Assembly: GCA_034231615.1 (NCBI GenBank)
Contig: CM067318.1
Coordinates: forward strand, 31,327,723 to 31,391,722
Origin: Meghimatium bilineatum
Lineage: Eukaryota > Mollusca > Gastropoda > Stylommatophora > Philomycidae
Reading direction: 5' to 3'
Length of the DNA: 64,000 nucleotides
The position numbers were made by a program, and so were the translations under genes. A model generated the notes under the pieces. That model made no database searches. It had not been told where the DNA came from and saw nothing but the letters and a program-made list of their open reading frames with translations. Shown here piece by piece: positions 33,720-45,960 of the stretch. Position 1 is the stretch's first letter, and each line of letters starts with the position of its first letter.

Positions 33720-35335
33720 CGCTAATTGCGTAAAAGCTTTGAGTTAGATTTCCTTCAAGAATATCGGTTTAAGCTGTTCCTCCTTCGCAAGCGAAGATGA
33801 GCATCTGATTAAGAGGGTCAAGTTTGGTTTAATTGTTTATGAGTCCTCTGATGGCTGATAAGTCCAATCCGAGATGTGAAAGCGCTGTTGCATCGTGATC
33901 AGGAATGTAGTAGGACCTGAGATGAAGGAAAACAGTTTGATATCTGCTTTCGTTTCTGACTATTTTGCATCGCCTGAAATTTTCAACCATGCTTAAATTT
34001 TAAATGCACAGATCTGACGTTTCCTGGTTGGATAGTCATGAGCTGTGGTTTGTCAAGAATTTTGGCAAATCCTGCAACGTCAACTATAAATGCGGCTGCA
34101 TGCTCACACCGTAGCGAAAAAGGCAGTGTAATACAATCTGATCAAAAACCTAAATTCAAATAACAGAACAATGCACGGAACAGTAATCGCAGAGCATACC
34201 TTTTACTACTTCCAGTTCACAGTTTTTAATAATTTTGAGCCCGTAAAATATTTTATTGCTTTGAAATGCCACTGAGAAGGGGTGTGACATGTACCAGCGC
34301 TAGATTGATTGTAAACACTATACCTAACCCTGCCCCCCCCGGGTCCTAAAATCTAGCAGTATCCTGTCCTGCAGTTGTGCTAATGTTCTGGAAGTAACGT
34401 AATTTCTTAGACCGTGCAATAAAATGAAAACAATGCGCAAACCATCATACACTACCAATGGACATGTGCATTGAATATTGTTTCGTTCACATCCCCGTTA
34501 TAATGGCGAAATATAGGGGTATGCTTTGCGATTATAGAATCAAATGCACGGTACTGAAACATATTCTACCGCTAGGGCATCCAGTTAGTTTCTATGTTCA
34601 AACTTGTATTTGCGTACAGAAGTCGCAAAAGAACTGACCAAAAGGAGAACTAATCTTAAGAATGGCGGGGAACTAACAGCCGGTATAAAAAAAAGCGGAA
34701 ACGGAAATAGTATCTTTTTATTGAAGGATTTCGCGCAGCACCCACACCATGACAATTAGGTTTTAGAAACGTGCGAGCTGATTTGATTATAGCGAAATCA
34801 GGGCGTCTAATGTGAAAAATTGGTTAATGCAGACACAAATAAAACTAGCACGCCGTCTTTATTTATAAAGTCTCAACATGATCGTAATTTCAGTGATTCT
34901 GTCTCCGAAAAACTTTTACCTCAAGTAATCGTATGCCCACGCACACACTTACACTTATATGGGCAAACACATGCACAATACATTCTCGCTCGTGTATGAG
35001 TTTTAACACCATCTGCTATTTATTTCTTGAACTTCCTCAAGCATTTATCTTTGAAATCTTTCGACCATTTATCAACTACTTTTCTTTCGAATGCTCTCGA
35101 CTTTTTATCACTTGATTGTTCTCAACAATTATCTCCTGATAATACTCAACAATTTATTATTCGATATTTGTTGATCATTTAAATGACAAATCTTAAATAA
35201 AGTAAAAATGTTACTGTAAATACCTAACTATCGATGTAAAACATAAATAAATAACAATAAAACAAAGAACAATGACAATTATCCACGTATAGGTCCAACC
35301 GGGTTATATACATTAACCTTTTTACTTTATTTTGT
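33720..35335. other. No gene recognised
   Basis: No frame with family motifs and no repeat I can define. A C-run lies near 34333-34341. Confidence 0.45.
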
Positions 35336-35410
35336 ATTTACCATTTATTCGTTTGGTTTTTGCGGCATTTTCCATTTTGTCGAGATCCTCCGATATTTTG
35401 GTTATTTAAA
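35336..35410 (+). mobile_element. Terminal block shared with the element at 60514-60843
   Basis: TTCGTTTGGTTTTTGCGGCA, TTTTCCATTTTGTCGAGA and TTTTGGTTATTT match the last 70 bases of the inverted-repeat element at 60514-60843. It is likely the end of the same element family, with the rest missing or diverged. Confidence 0.55.
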
Positions 35411-35574
35411 TATGTTGATCATTTATCTGGAGCCTTGTTGATAATTATCTCTGGATCTATCTTTATCATGTATATATTTGTCGGTCTTGACAATATCTCT
35501 TGACCTATCTCGATCATCTATTTCTTAATCCTTATAATTACTCTCTTGAGATGTTTTTGAGATGGGAAAATAAT

Positions 35575-36299
35575 AAACAACCTTAGATATGCAGATGACA
35601 CTGTTCTTTTGGCAGAAAGTGAACATGAACTACAAAGACTAATAGACCAAGTCAATAAATCAAGTAATAAATATGGGCTGGATATAAATATCCAAAAAAT
35701 AAAAACCATGATAATCAGCAAAGACACAGAAGAACAAGAGCTAAACATAAACATACATGGAGAGAAACTACAACAAGTAAAACATTATCAATATCTTGGA
35801 CACATAGTCACAAATGATGGCAGATGTGAAACAGAAGTTAAAAGGAGAATAGAAATGGCTAAAAGTACATTCAATGACATGAGGAAAATATTAACATCTA
35901 AACAAATTACATACATGTTAAAAATGAGAATTATAAAATGCTATATCACCTCTATATTAATGTATGGCTCAGACACATGGACACTAAATAAACAATTAGA
36001 AGACAGAATTTATGCATTTGAGATGTGGGTATATAGAAGAATAGGGAGAAAGTCATGGAAAGAGAAGAAAACAAATAAAGAGGCGCTAAAGACACTTAAC
36101 ATGAAGAAAGAACTACTAAGAGAAATACAGATCAGGCAAATAAAATACTTTGGACACATTAAAAGACATGACACCTTATTGACGACCTTACTTGAAGGTA
36201 AAGTCAAAGGGCGGCGAGCAAGAGGTAGGCAGAGATACAAGTGGGAGAGTAACATCACACGATGGACAGGTTACAGTCTAGCAGAGTGCACCACCAAGA
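35575..36299 (+). mobile_element. LINE-H: RT active site to C-terminus, open frame
   Basis: An open frame from LRYADDTVLLAESEHELQRL (YADD active site, about 35583-35600) through YQYLGHIVTNDGRCETEVKR, CYITSILMYGSDTWTLNKQL, and QIKYFGHIKRHDTLL to GKVKGRRARGRQRYKWESNI. No stop lies within about 230 codons, so it is fairly young. It is truncated upstream of the active site. It ends where the LINE-E sequence starts near 36300, so the frame running past that point is a chance fusion. Confidence 0.85.
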
Positions 36300-38625
36300 C
36301 AAGTGACTATTGCCGATTTCCAGAGCGACGATACCGTCTGGCAGAAGACGGACGAGACAAAAGGTGCGACGTTGCTGGCACACTACACCGCACAAATTGG
36401 TCAGAGAAATGTGGAGGCATATCAAGAAATCAGGAAAACGATCACAGACACGTGTAAGAACTTGAGCATGGAAAACCATATGCTAATCACAGTTGAAGAA
36501 ATCAGGAAGGCACTGAAAAGTACAAAAAACACAGCACTAGGGCCAGATGGCATTAAATACGATGACATTAGTCGAAGAACGGATGAGGAGTTGGGAGAGT
36601 TGGCGGACATGTTCAATAATAGCCTTCTAAAGGGCACAGTGAAAAAAAGACTGGTTGCACAGCTATTTAGTTCCACTACCCAAACCTGGGAAGGACCACA
36701 CCAGGATACAAGGATACAGAATAATAATAATGCAGAATACGATTGGCAAGCTTTTGGAAAAAATTGTGGCCTGGAAGGTATTGTGTTATCTTGAAAGAAA
36801 TAAGTGTTTACCAACATTTTTAGGAGGATATCGTCCAGGAAAGAAGACATGGCAGAATGCAGCCATATTTGCAAAGGATGTTTTTGAGGGGTTCGATTCG
36901 CTCATGGAGACATGTGCGGTCGCAATAGACCTTGAGGATGCGTACAATAGGGTGTCCTTGGATATCTTGATGCACCAGCTGTTAAATCTTGCAGTTAATC
37001 CTTTTGTCGTGCATTGGGTTGGCGCCGCCCTGATGCACAGGGTTGTAGTTCTTAAGTGTGGTAACTGGATATCTGCACCAACGGTTATTAGCCATGGTCT
37101 GCCACAGGGATCGCCTCTATCTCCTGTACTTTTCAATGTATACACAGTACATATCGCTGGCAATCAAATCACAGGTGTTGGCAGAACGATGTCATATGCC
37201 GATGATATCCTGGTGTACAGACAGGGCAGAAATCGAGAAGAGTGCGTCGTGGAACTACAGAAGGAGCTGGACAGGTTGACAAATTGGTGTCGAGATACGG
37301 GAGCAGTGGTTAATCCGTCTAAGGCATTCGTGACGTGGTTTTCCTTGAACAATCACATGGTAAAGACACCCATGGCACAAGTTTCGTTGTCCGGGAAAAG
37401 TTTAGAAAGAACTAGCACAATGAGATATCTGGGTGTGTTTTTTTGACAGAAGACTGAGTTTCAGGGAACGTGTTGACCACATTATCATAAGGGCAGGCAA
37501 AGGCTTAGCAGCAATGAAGGTTATGGCTTCTGCGCAGTATGAACAAAGATTGTTATTTCTTTTGTACCATGGTTTGGTTGTGGCTGTGGTGGAATATGCA
37601 CTGGCAATTCTGATTCTTAGCCAAACTCAGATCGAAAGTTGGATAGAGTCCAGAATGCAGCAATGCGTATCATTCTGGGATGCACAAGAGACACATCAAC
37701 AAGAGCTATGCGATACCTACTTGACTGCCCAACAGCTGAGCATAGATTACAGTTTTGCCGTGCACGGGCGTACCTTCAAATACATGCAGATAAGGAACAC
37801 CCGTTGCATTTCAAAATACAGACAGTTAAAGGCAGCAGACTCACGAGAGGAAGGTCGTGGATGGGGCGTGTTGAGGATGTCATACAACGCGCGTGCAGAT
37901 TACAGGATGTGGCAGCAGGTGCGGAATGGATAGGTCTACCCACAGATTTCGAAACTTGTTTGAGAGTAGTAATGTCACTTAGCAGGGAATGCAGAGAATG
38001 GTGTCCCACAGCTGTGGAGAAAGAAGTACAGGCTTTAATCAGTGAGAATACCAAAGAGTGGGATGTGATTATATACACTGATGGATCTGTAATTAGGCAT
38101 GTTCGCAGTGCTTGGGCCTTTACAGCTCAGTGCGCAGGTAAAACGATCAAGGAGGAAAATGGTGCCTTTGCGGTCACTACCAGTAGTATGACCATGGAGA
38201 CTATGGCAGTGACCAAGGCATTTGAGTGGCTACGCACACAGAAGGTAACGCAGGTCTGCATATTGAGTGACTCTATGAGTATGATTAAGAAGGTACAAGT
38301 GGGTCTCGTTCGCGAACAGTGGATTGAGGCCTTGAGAAAGGCGAGCTTGAAAGTGGTTACATTTATTTTCGTGCCGGGACATGTGGGCGTTCGAGGCAAT
38401 GAAAGAGCGGATCAACTGGCATCGTGCGCGATTGTGGCACATGGCGATGGGGCAATGGATCGCGCTGACGTTTTGAACTCCTTAAGAGATATAACACGCG
38501 AGAGTGAGACTAATGTGGATGATGATTCATTTTCAATGGCTAGGATTAAAGATCAGGGATTGAAATGCGGTGTTGCTAGAGGTGAACATTTTGGAGGGCG
38601 CAGAAGAATGATGGTCAGGCCACTG
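36300..38625 (+). mobile_element. LINE-E: RT and RNase H, best preserved LINE in the window
   Basis: The first part (36303-36650) holds the pre-RT region with GPDGIKYDDIS. After a frameshift near 36650 the RT core runs to 37446: VPLPKPGKDHTRIQGYR, ETCAVAIDLEDAYNRVSLDI, GLPQGSPLSPVLFNVY and TMSYADDILVYR (YADD near 37190-37205). A frameshift at an eight-T run (37437-37444) and another near 37635 follow. The frame to 38655 carries the RNase H with all four acidic sites: IIYTDGSVIRHVRSA, MTMETMAVTKAFEW, CILSDSMSMIKK and GVRGNERADQLA. The coding end and Cys-rich tail kept at 8180-8640 are lost near 38612. Confidence 0.9.
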
Positions 38626-38809
38626 GTTTTAGTTCAGTTTTCTGGTTTTAGTAGGTAGAAAAAATCGGTACTGTTTTATTAAACCATTCAATATATTCTG
38701 GGGGAATTCTTTGCATCAAATTTTAAATTTACTCTCATATACTAAGTCAAGAAACGTTAGATAAAGTTCAAATCTGCATTTCATTTTTGTAGTTATACAC
38801 TACAAAAGG

Positions 38810-39735
38810 TCCTGGAGAGAGAGAGAGAGGAAGGTCCTGGATGGCAGCAGCAGAAGATACCCTACTCAGAGTTTGTGAGCTGGAGGAAGTGGGAAGAAGC
38901 TGTGAATGGGTGATATTTGGCAAAGAAAATTATTGACAACAGTGGTGATACAGATGGGAAGAGAGTGCCGCGACTGGGCTGCCAACAGAACAGAGAAATT
39001 ATCCAAGAACTCACAATGCAGCACTCGAAGCCACACGATACAATAATTTACACAGACGGCTCAGTAACGCAAGAAAAAAAAGGTGTGGTTGGGGTTTCGT
39101 AGTCTACCAAAATGGCAAGAAATCAGCTGAAAAGTCAGCTGCCTACCCCACTACAACATCGAGTATGAGAATGGAAATAGAAGTGGCGACATCAGCTCTC
39201 ACTTGGCTGGCGGTGCAACCACCTGCAGACTCAGTGATTCTATCGGACTCTCAAAGTATGCTGCGTAAGATAGAAAAGGGTATGACCAGAACTGAATGTG
39301 TCACTCTTCTCGACAACCCGCAGAGCATTACATTGATTTACTGTTCTGGTCATTCTGGGGTCAGGGGAAACGAAAGAGCCGATGTGTTGGCTGGTACAGC
39401 TTTGGTGAACGACACCGAGATAAGAAGAGACAGGATTGAATTGATTAGAGCAGTCATGTCATGGATACCTACAAGAAGGCGAGGAGGAAGTCGAACGTGA
39501 AAATGTACATATTCAGAGAATGATAGAAATGTGAGTGACTAGATGCGATGGGAGAAAGTGCTCCCTCTCCGGAAATATCAGAAGAACACGTAATCAGCAA
39601 CTGACTTGGACACTGAGCTTATACACTTTTAGATGACGGAACGGCAAGCAGAGCATATATGGGAATGTCCCCAGTGCTGCAACGCTTGTTCCTAATCAAG
39701 AATCAAGTTATACACTACACAATCAACTACAAAAA
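38810..39735 (+). mobile_element. LINE-F: RNase H and Cys-rich tail
   Basis: Frames give HDTIIYTDGSVTQEKKGVVG (first Asp), then after a frameshift SSMRMEIEVATSALTWLAVQ (Glu), SVILSDSQSMLRKIEKGM (Asp), LIYCSGHSGVRGNERADVLA (last Asp) and RIELIRAVMS. A later broken part reads ERQAEHIWECPQCC and ends at AATCAAGAATCAAG. It is related to but distinct from LINE-E, and lies in the same orientation directly after it. Confidence 0.83.
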
Positions 39736-40033
39736 AAACCAACTATAATAGCTTATGCTTAAACACAGATAAAATATTGTAATAGATAGGGAATTTCCAT
39801 TTTTCTTCTCATGATCATAAATTATTTCTGAGCGCGTGAATGGTCTAAAGTCAGCATCTGACAGACAATTCGGTAGATATTAAAAGATCAACGGATTTTC
39901 TCACTAGCTTTTCAGCAGGCAATAACCCGAAGTCATTGTTATTTTTGTTTGTTTGTGTGTGCGATAAATTATCTTGGCTTCAAGGGGCATGGACGGAACA
40001 CTTTCTAATAAAGAATAAACACGCTATTTTCTT
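39736..40033. other. No gene recognised
   Basis: AT-rich sequence; nothing recognised. Confidence 0.4.
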
Positions 40034-40107
40034 ACTGTAATGTAATTACTGTAATGTAATTACTGCAATGTAATTACTGCAATGTAATTACTGTAATGTA
40101 ATAACGG
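40034..40107. repeat. 15-bp minisatellite
   Basis: Five units of TGYAATGTAATTAC. Confidence 0.87.
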
Positions 40108-40569
40108 GAGGGGACGTCGGGCACTGTGCCGCCTATTGAGGCTACGCCACTGATCACAGTACTGAAAACAAACCACAGATTATAGCATAAAATGAATAAT
40201 TCAATTTATTATTGTGTATCGTTCGTGTACTACTGGTGCCCGAAAAGGAAGCATACAAAAAACATAAAATAAAAAACAATAATTAAATGGCGACACTATT
40301 ACCTAGCCTGTCGTAGCTAGCTGTCGTAGTTTAAAATATAATCTTCTATTAAAAAATAGGCCTATATTTTAGAAAAATAAAACAATACATAATCATTAAT
40401 ACAAATTATTTGTATAACAGCAATTAATTTGACTGTCTTTATGAATACCATCATCATCATTAAGTGCCAACGAAGGTTGGCTGCAACGGATTTCAAACAT
40501 CCCCTGTCTCTTGTCTTGGTGGTGCACTATTTTATTAACACACTTTATTTTATTTTACGTTAATCATAT
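40108..40569. other. No gene recognised
   Basis: Contains an ATCATCATCATTAAGTGCCA block near 40448 that looks like an antisense LINE terminus, and a stretch of AT-rich sequence leading into the 27-bp array. Confidence 0.4.
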
Positions 40570-43500
40570 ATGTTAGTGAAAGTATATTACTCCTGTAAGG
40601 TAGTGAAAGTATATTACTCCTGTATGTTAGTGAAAGTATATTACTCCTGTAAGGTAGTGAAAGTATATTACTCCTGTATGTTAGTGAAAGTATATTACTC
40701 CTGTATGGTAGTGAAAGTATATTACTCCTGTATGGTAGTGAAAGTATATTACTCCTGTATGGTAGTGAAAGTATGTTACTCCTGTATGGTAGTGAAAGTA
40801 TATTACTCCTGTATGGTAGTGAAAGTATGTTACTCCTGTATGGTAGTGAAAGTATATTACTCCTGTATGGTAGTGAAAGTATGTTACTCCTGTATGGTAG
40901 TGAAAGTATATTACTCCTGTATGGTAGTGAAAGTATATTACTCCTGTATGGTAGTGAAAGTATATTACTCCTGTATGGTAGTGAAAGTATATTACTCCTG
41001 TATGGTAGTGAAAGTATGTTACTCCTGTATGGTAGTGAAAGTATATTACTCCTGTATGGTAGTGAAAGTATATTACTCCTGTATGGTAGTGAAAGTATAT
41101 TACTCCTGTAAGGTAGTGAAAGTATATTACTCCTGTATGGTAGTGAAAGTATGTTACTCCTGTATGGTAGTGAAAGTATATTACTCCTGTATGGTAGTGA
41201 AAGTATGTTACTCCTGTATGGTAGTGAAAGTATGTTACTCTTGTATGGTAGTGAAAGTATATTACTCCTGTATGGTAGTGAAAGTATGTTACTCCTGTAT
41301 GGTAGTGAAAGTATGTTACTCCTGTATGGTAGTGAAAGTATGTTACTCCTGTATGGTAGTGAAAGTATATTACTCCTGTATGGTAGTGAAAGTATATTAC
41401 TCCTGTATGGTAGTGAAAGTATATTACTCCTGTATGGTAGTGAAAGTATATTACTCCTGTATGGTAGTGAAAGTATATTACTCCTGTATGGTAGTGAAAG
41501 TATGTTACTCCTGTATGGTAGTGAAAGTATGTTACTCCTGTATGGTAGTGAAAGTATATTACTCCTGTATGGTAGTGAAAGTATGTTACTCCTGTATGGT
41601 AGTGAAAGTATATTACTCCTGTATGGTAGTGAAAGTATATTACTCCTGTATGGTAGTGAAAGTATATTACTCATGTATGGTAGTGAAAGTATATTACTCC
41701 TGTATGGTAGTGAAAGTATGTTACTCCTGTAAGGAAGTGAAAGTATATTACTCCTGTATGGTAGTGAAAGTATATTACTCCTGTAAGGAAGTGAAAGTAT
41801 ATTACTCCTGTATGGTAGTGAAAGTATATTACTCCTGTAAGGAAGTGAAAGTATATTACTCCTGTATGGTAGTGAAAGTATATTACTCCTGTATGGTAGT
41901 GAAAGTATATTACTCCTGTATGGTAGTGAAAGTATGTTACTCCTGTATGGTAGTGAAAGTATGTTACTCCTGTATGGTAGTGAAAGTATGTTACTCCTGT
42001 ATGGTAGTGAAAGTATATTACTCCTGTATGGTAGTGAAAGTATATTACTCCTGTATGGTAGTGAAAGTATATTACTCCTGTATGGTAGTGAAAGTATATT
42101 ACTCCTGTATGGTAGTGAAAGTATATTACTCCTGTATGGTAGTGAAAGTATGTTACTCCTGTATGGTAGTGAAAGTATGTTACTCCTGTATGGTAGTGAA
42201 AGTATATTACTCCTGTATGGTAGTGAAAGTATGTTACTCCTGTATGGTAGTGAAAGTATATTACTCCTGTATGGTAGTGAAAGTATATTACTCCTGTATG
42301 GTAGTGAAAGTATATTACTCATGTATGGTAGTGAAAGTATATTACTCCTGTATGGTAGTGAAAGTATGTTACTCCTGTAAGGAAGTGAAAGTATATTACT
42401 CCTGTATGGTAGTGAAAGTATATTACTCCTGTAAGGAAGTGAAAGTATATTACTCCTGTATGGTAGTGAAAGTATATTACTCCTGTAATGAAGTGAAAGT
42501 ATATTACTCCTGTATGGTAGTGAAAGTATATTACTCCTGTAAGGTAGTGAAAGTATATTACTCCTGTATGGTAGTGAAAGTATATTACTCCTGTATGGTA
42601 GTGAAAGAAATTACTCCTGTATGGTAGTGAAAGTATGTTACTCCTGTAAGGAAGTGAAAGTATATTACTCCTGTATGGTAGTGAAAGTATGTTACTCCTG
42701 TAAGGAAGTGAAAGTATATTACTCCTGTATGGTAGTGAAAGTATATTACTCCTGTATGGTAGTGAAAGTATATTACTCCTTTATGGTAGTGAAAGTATAT
42801 TACTCCTGTATGGTAGTGAAAGTATATTGCTCCTGTATGGTAGTGAAAGTATGTTACTCCTGTATGGTAGTGAAAGTATATTACTCCTGTATGGTAGTGA
42901 AAGTATATTACTCCTGTATGGTAGTGAAAGTATATTACTCCTTTATGGTAGTGAAAGTATATTACTCCTGTATGGTAGTGAAAGTATATTACTCCTGTAT
43001 GGTAGTGAAAGTATATTACTCCTGTATGGTAGTGAAAGTATATTACTCCTGTATGGTAGTGAAAGTATATTACTCCTGTATGGTAGTGAAAGTATGTTAC
43101 TCCTGTATGGTAGTGAAAGTATATTACTCCTGTATGGTAGTGAAAGTATATTACTCCTGTATGGTAGTGAAAGTATATTACTCCTTTATGGTAGTGAAAG
43201 TATATTACTCCTGTATGGTAGTGAAAGTATATTACTCCTGTATGGTAGTGAAAGTATGTTACTCCTGTATGGTAGTGAAAGTATATTACTCCTGTATGGT
43301 AGTGAAAGTATATTACTCCTGTATGGTAGTGAAAGTATATTACTCCTGTATGGTAGTGAAAGTATATTACTCCTGTATGGTAGTGAAAGTATGTTACTCC
43401 TGTATGGTAGTGAAAGTATATTACTCCTGTATGGTAGTGAAAGTATATTACTCCTGTAATATTAGTGAAGGTATATTACTTCTGTATGGTAGTGAAAGTA

Positions 43501-43627
43501 TATTACTCCTTTATGGTAGTGAAAGTATGTTACTCCTGTAAGGAAGTGAAAGTATGTTACTCCTGTATGGTAGTGAAAGTATATTACTCCTTTATGGTAG
43601 TGATAGTATGTTACTCCTGTATGGAAG
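40570..43627. repeat. 27-bp satellite, about 113 units
   Basis: Units of GTAGTGAAAGTATATTACTC then CTGTATG. The main variants are GTATGTT for GTATATT, AAGGAAG for ATGGTAG, and CTTTATG or CTCATG for CTGTATG. Because 27 is divisible by three and some frames lack stops, frames of several hundred codons appear on both strands; they are not genes. Variant order repeats with a 648-bp period (24 units) between about 41286 and 42578, a higher-order structure. Confidence 0.95.
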
Positions 43628-44965
43628 CTTGTTTGTTTGTTTGTTTTGCGTTCGCTCCATTGTAACCATCACGGATATCCGTGCGATTTCCGCCGGGAGC
43701 GTGATTACGTTGTGCCACCGTTATGCGCCTTGTAGGCCTAGCACATCCGATTTCGGCATCCCTTGACAATTCGGGTGGGCTACCCTTAGCATGTGACAGC
43801 CTTTATATCTGTCTCCAGGCACGCGTAGTGGCGACTCTTCGCCCAGACTATTTTTGCTCTCGTCTGACTCGCACGAGGTGTTCCACTGTCTATGAACTTG
43901 CCTCGTGTAATTGGACGTGCTGTGCCTGTGCCCATTGGGTACTGAACCGTTTCTCATCCGTGAGCCTGGTTCCTTAAGGGGAGGAACTCAACAGAGGAGT
44001 TGGACCCTGGCTCTTTCGCCCTCTTAGCCGAGGTGTCGTTCACCGACATCGTGTACCCCTTGTTCAAGTTCGAGTCTCACACAACGCGTTTGAGAGCAAG
44101 GCGTTCTCGAGCTGAGCGTCCTTGTCCCAATAGCGCCTGAGCCCATCAGGTACTGAACCCTTTCTCTCTTCAAGTGTATTTCCGGTGTAGGAAAACCTGA
44201 CAGTAGAGTTGGGCCAGGGCTATTTCGTTGTCCCTTTTGTGCCTGAGCCCATCGGGTACGGAACCCTTTCTCTTTGCAAGTGTATTTCCGTTATAGGAAA
44301 CCTTGACAGTAGAGTTGGGCCAGGACTACCATCGTTGTCCCTTTCTTGTCTAAGCCCATCGGGTACAGAACCCTTTCTCTTCGCGAGCATATTTCCGGTT
44401 TAGGAAGGCTCGACATAAGAGTTGGGTTAGGTCTTCTTGCTTTACCAAACGCCAATGGATGGGTCTGGGTCTCTGCCTGTAAGGAACACAGGTAACTAGA
44501 AGCTCGTCTCGAGCTGACGGAGCTTGTAGTTCCCCTTTCCTAGGGACTTTTCATTTTCTATTTGCAGTTCGCGCTGACCTCTAGCGCTGTTCTGCCCTTT
44601 CATTGTTTCATTGTACTCGGTATGAAATCTATTTGTCTCTCGCCATGCATCTACCTTCACGTGGATTTTACATTGGCCGCCCCTCCAATGTTCGGACTGG
44701 ACTGACTAGCTTCACTGTATGTCGACAGTGTCGCTATATGTGGTAATGCTGGTGGTGTCGGAGATATTGTCTGTCTCTTGTGCAGTCAAATCTCTTTCCA
44801 TCTGCTACCTCCACATTCTCGGACACGATCCCCAAATGATTTGGCCACAATCAGCTCGAGCTGCTGTATTTCTGTTTCCAGGGTGCACCGCGTGGAGGTA
44901 CATTTGGGATCTTGGTTATCTGCTAACACTGGGTCCGCCTAGAGCAATGCGTTCTCTTTGCACCC
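43628..44965 (-). mobile_element. 1.34-kb insert within the 27-bp satellite
   Basis: Non-satellite sequence bounded by CTCCTGTATGGAAG on both sides (43614-43627 and 44966-44979), consistent with a 14-bp target-site duplication. The left end is CTTGTTTGTTTGTTTGTTTTG, which on the minus strand is a (CAAA)n tail, so the insert is probably a retroposed sequence read on the minus strand. It is GC-richer than its surroundings, has no long frame with a recognisable motif, and contains a four-unit internal repeat. Confidence 0.72.
43918..44440. repeat. Internal repeat of about 105 bp
   Basis: Four imperfect units carry GCCCATYGGGTACNGAACC, TTTCTC, a TGTATTTCCGG block and GAGTTGGRCCAGG. The last three are adjacent (about 44118, 44227, 44334) and the first is separated by roughly 95 bp. 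Confidence 0.75.
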
Positions 44966-45418
44966 CTCCTGTATGGAAGTGAAAGTATATTACTCCTGTA
45001 TGGAAGTGAAAGTATGTTACTCCTGTATGGTAGTGAAAGTATATTACTCCTGTATGGTAGTGAAAGTATATTACTCCTGTATGGTAGTGAAAGTATATTA
45101 CTCCTGTATGGTAGTGAAAGTATATTACTCCTGTATGGTAGTGAAAGTATGTTACTCCTGTATGGTAGTGAAAGTATATTACTCCTGTATGGTAGTGAAA
45201 GTATATTACTCCTGTATGGTAGTGAAAGTATATTACTCCTGTATGGTAGTGAAAGTATATTACTCCTGTATGGTAGTGAAAGTATATTACTCCTGTATGG
45301 TAGTGAAAGTATATTACTCCTGTAAGGTAGTGAAAGTATATTACTCCTGTATGGTAGTGAAAGTATATTACTCCTGTATGGTAGTGAAAGTATATTACTC
45401 CTTTATTGTAGTGAAAGG
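44966..45418. repeat. 27-bp satellite, right part, about 17 units
   Basis: The same unit and variants as 40570-43627. The first two units have the ATGGAAG variant seen at the left edge of the insert. The array ends in CTTTATTGTAGTGAAAG before unrelated sequence. Confidence 0.94.
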
Positions 45419-45960
45419 CGCGCGTGTGTTTCCGGAGCCCGAAAGGGCTGTGTTCCTGGCAGGACGTGGTAATTCTGGGATACTGGCGCACTGGATGCAC
45501 CAGGTTCGGTGACTAAATAGGCATCCATAATCCCCCCATCCACTTTACACAACCATGCCTTTGAGACAACTTTATATCAGTGATGTTGTTGCATCAGTTA
45601 CACAACTGATAAGAACGTGTTTTTGTTAGAAAGGCTATGGACTGTCAAGTGCTACCTGATCACAGCTAAAAAGATCTTTTTCTTCTTCCTTGCTCTCCAG
45701 TCGAAGTCAGACAATGGTATGAATTCCATAAATAAATTTATGCTGATCAGCAGCCATAATAACAAGGTTGTAGTGCTTGCCAGCCAGAGATTTATAGATG
45801 GTCATAGCTTTCTTTAAGGATAAATGTTCCAGAGTAGGGTAACAACCCTAAAAAGGAAGTGAGTGGCTGGAGTAACATAGGGCAAATATCAAGATGAACA
45901 AGAATAAGTAGTAGTGTTACCAAAATGAGGCATAAAGCAACCTAGCAACGAGATACAGAG
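45419..45960. other. No gene; antisense SINE-C scrap
   Basis: AGAAAGGCTATGGACTGTCA at 45629-45648 and the following GTGCTACCTGATCACAGC match the SINE-C 5' part on the minus strand. Nothing else is recognised. Confidence 0.45.

Noticed and set aside
35609..36457. 282-codon single protein
   Set aside because: The first about 230 codons are LINE-H. The rest is the start of LINE-E in a wrong frame, so the fusion is by chance.
40550..43541. Frames of 300-685 codons on both strands
   Set aside because: They are translations of a 27-bp satellite whose length is divisible by three. Three frames are open at once and encode only nonapeptide repeats; there is no start context or domain.
44916..45512. 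Frames of 184-194 codons
   Set aside because: Same satellite artefact as the larger array.
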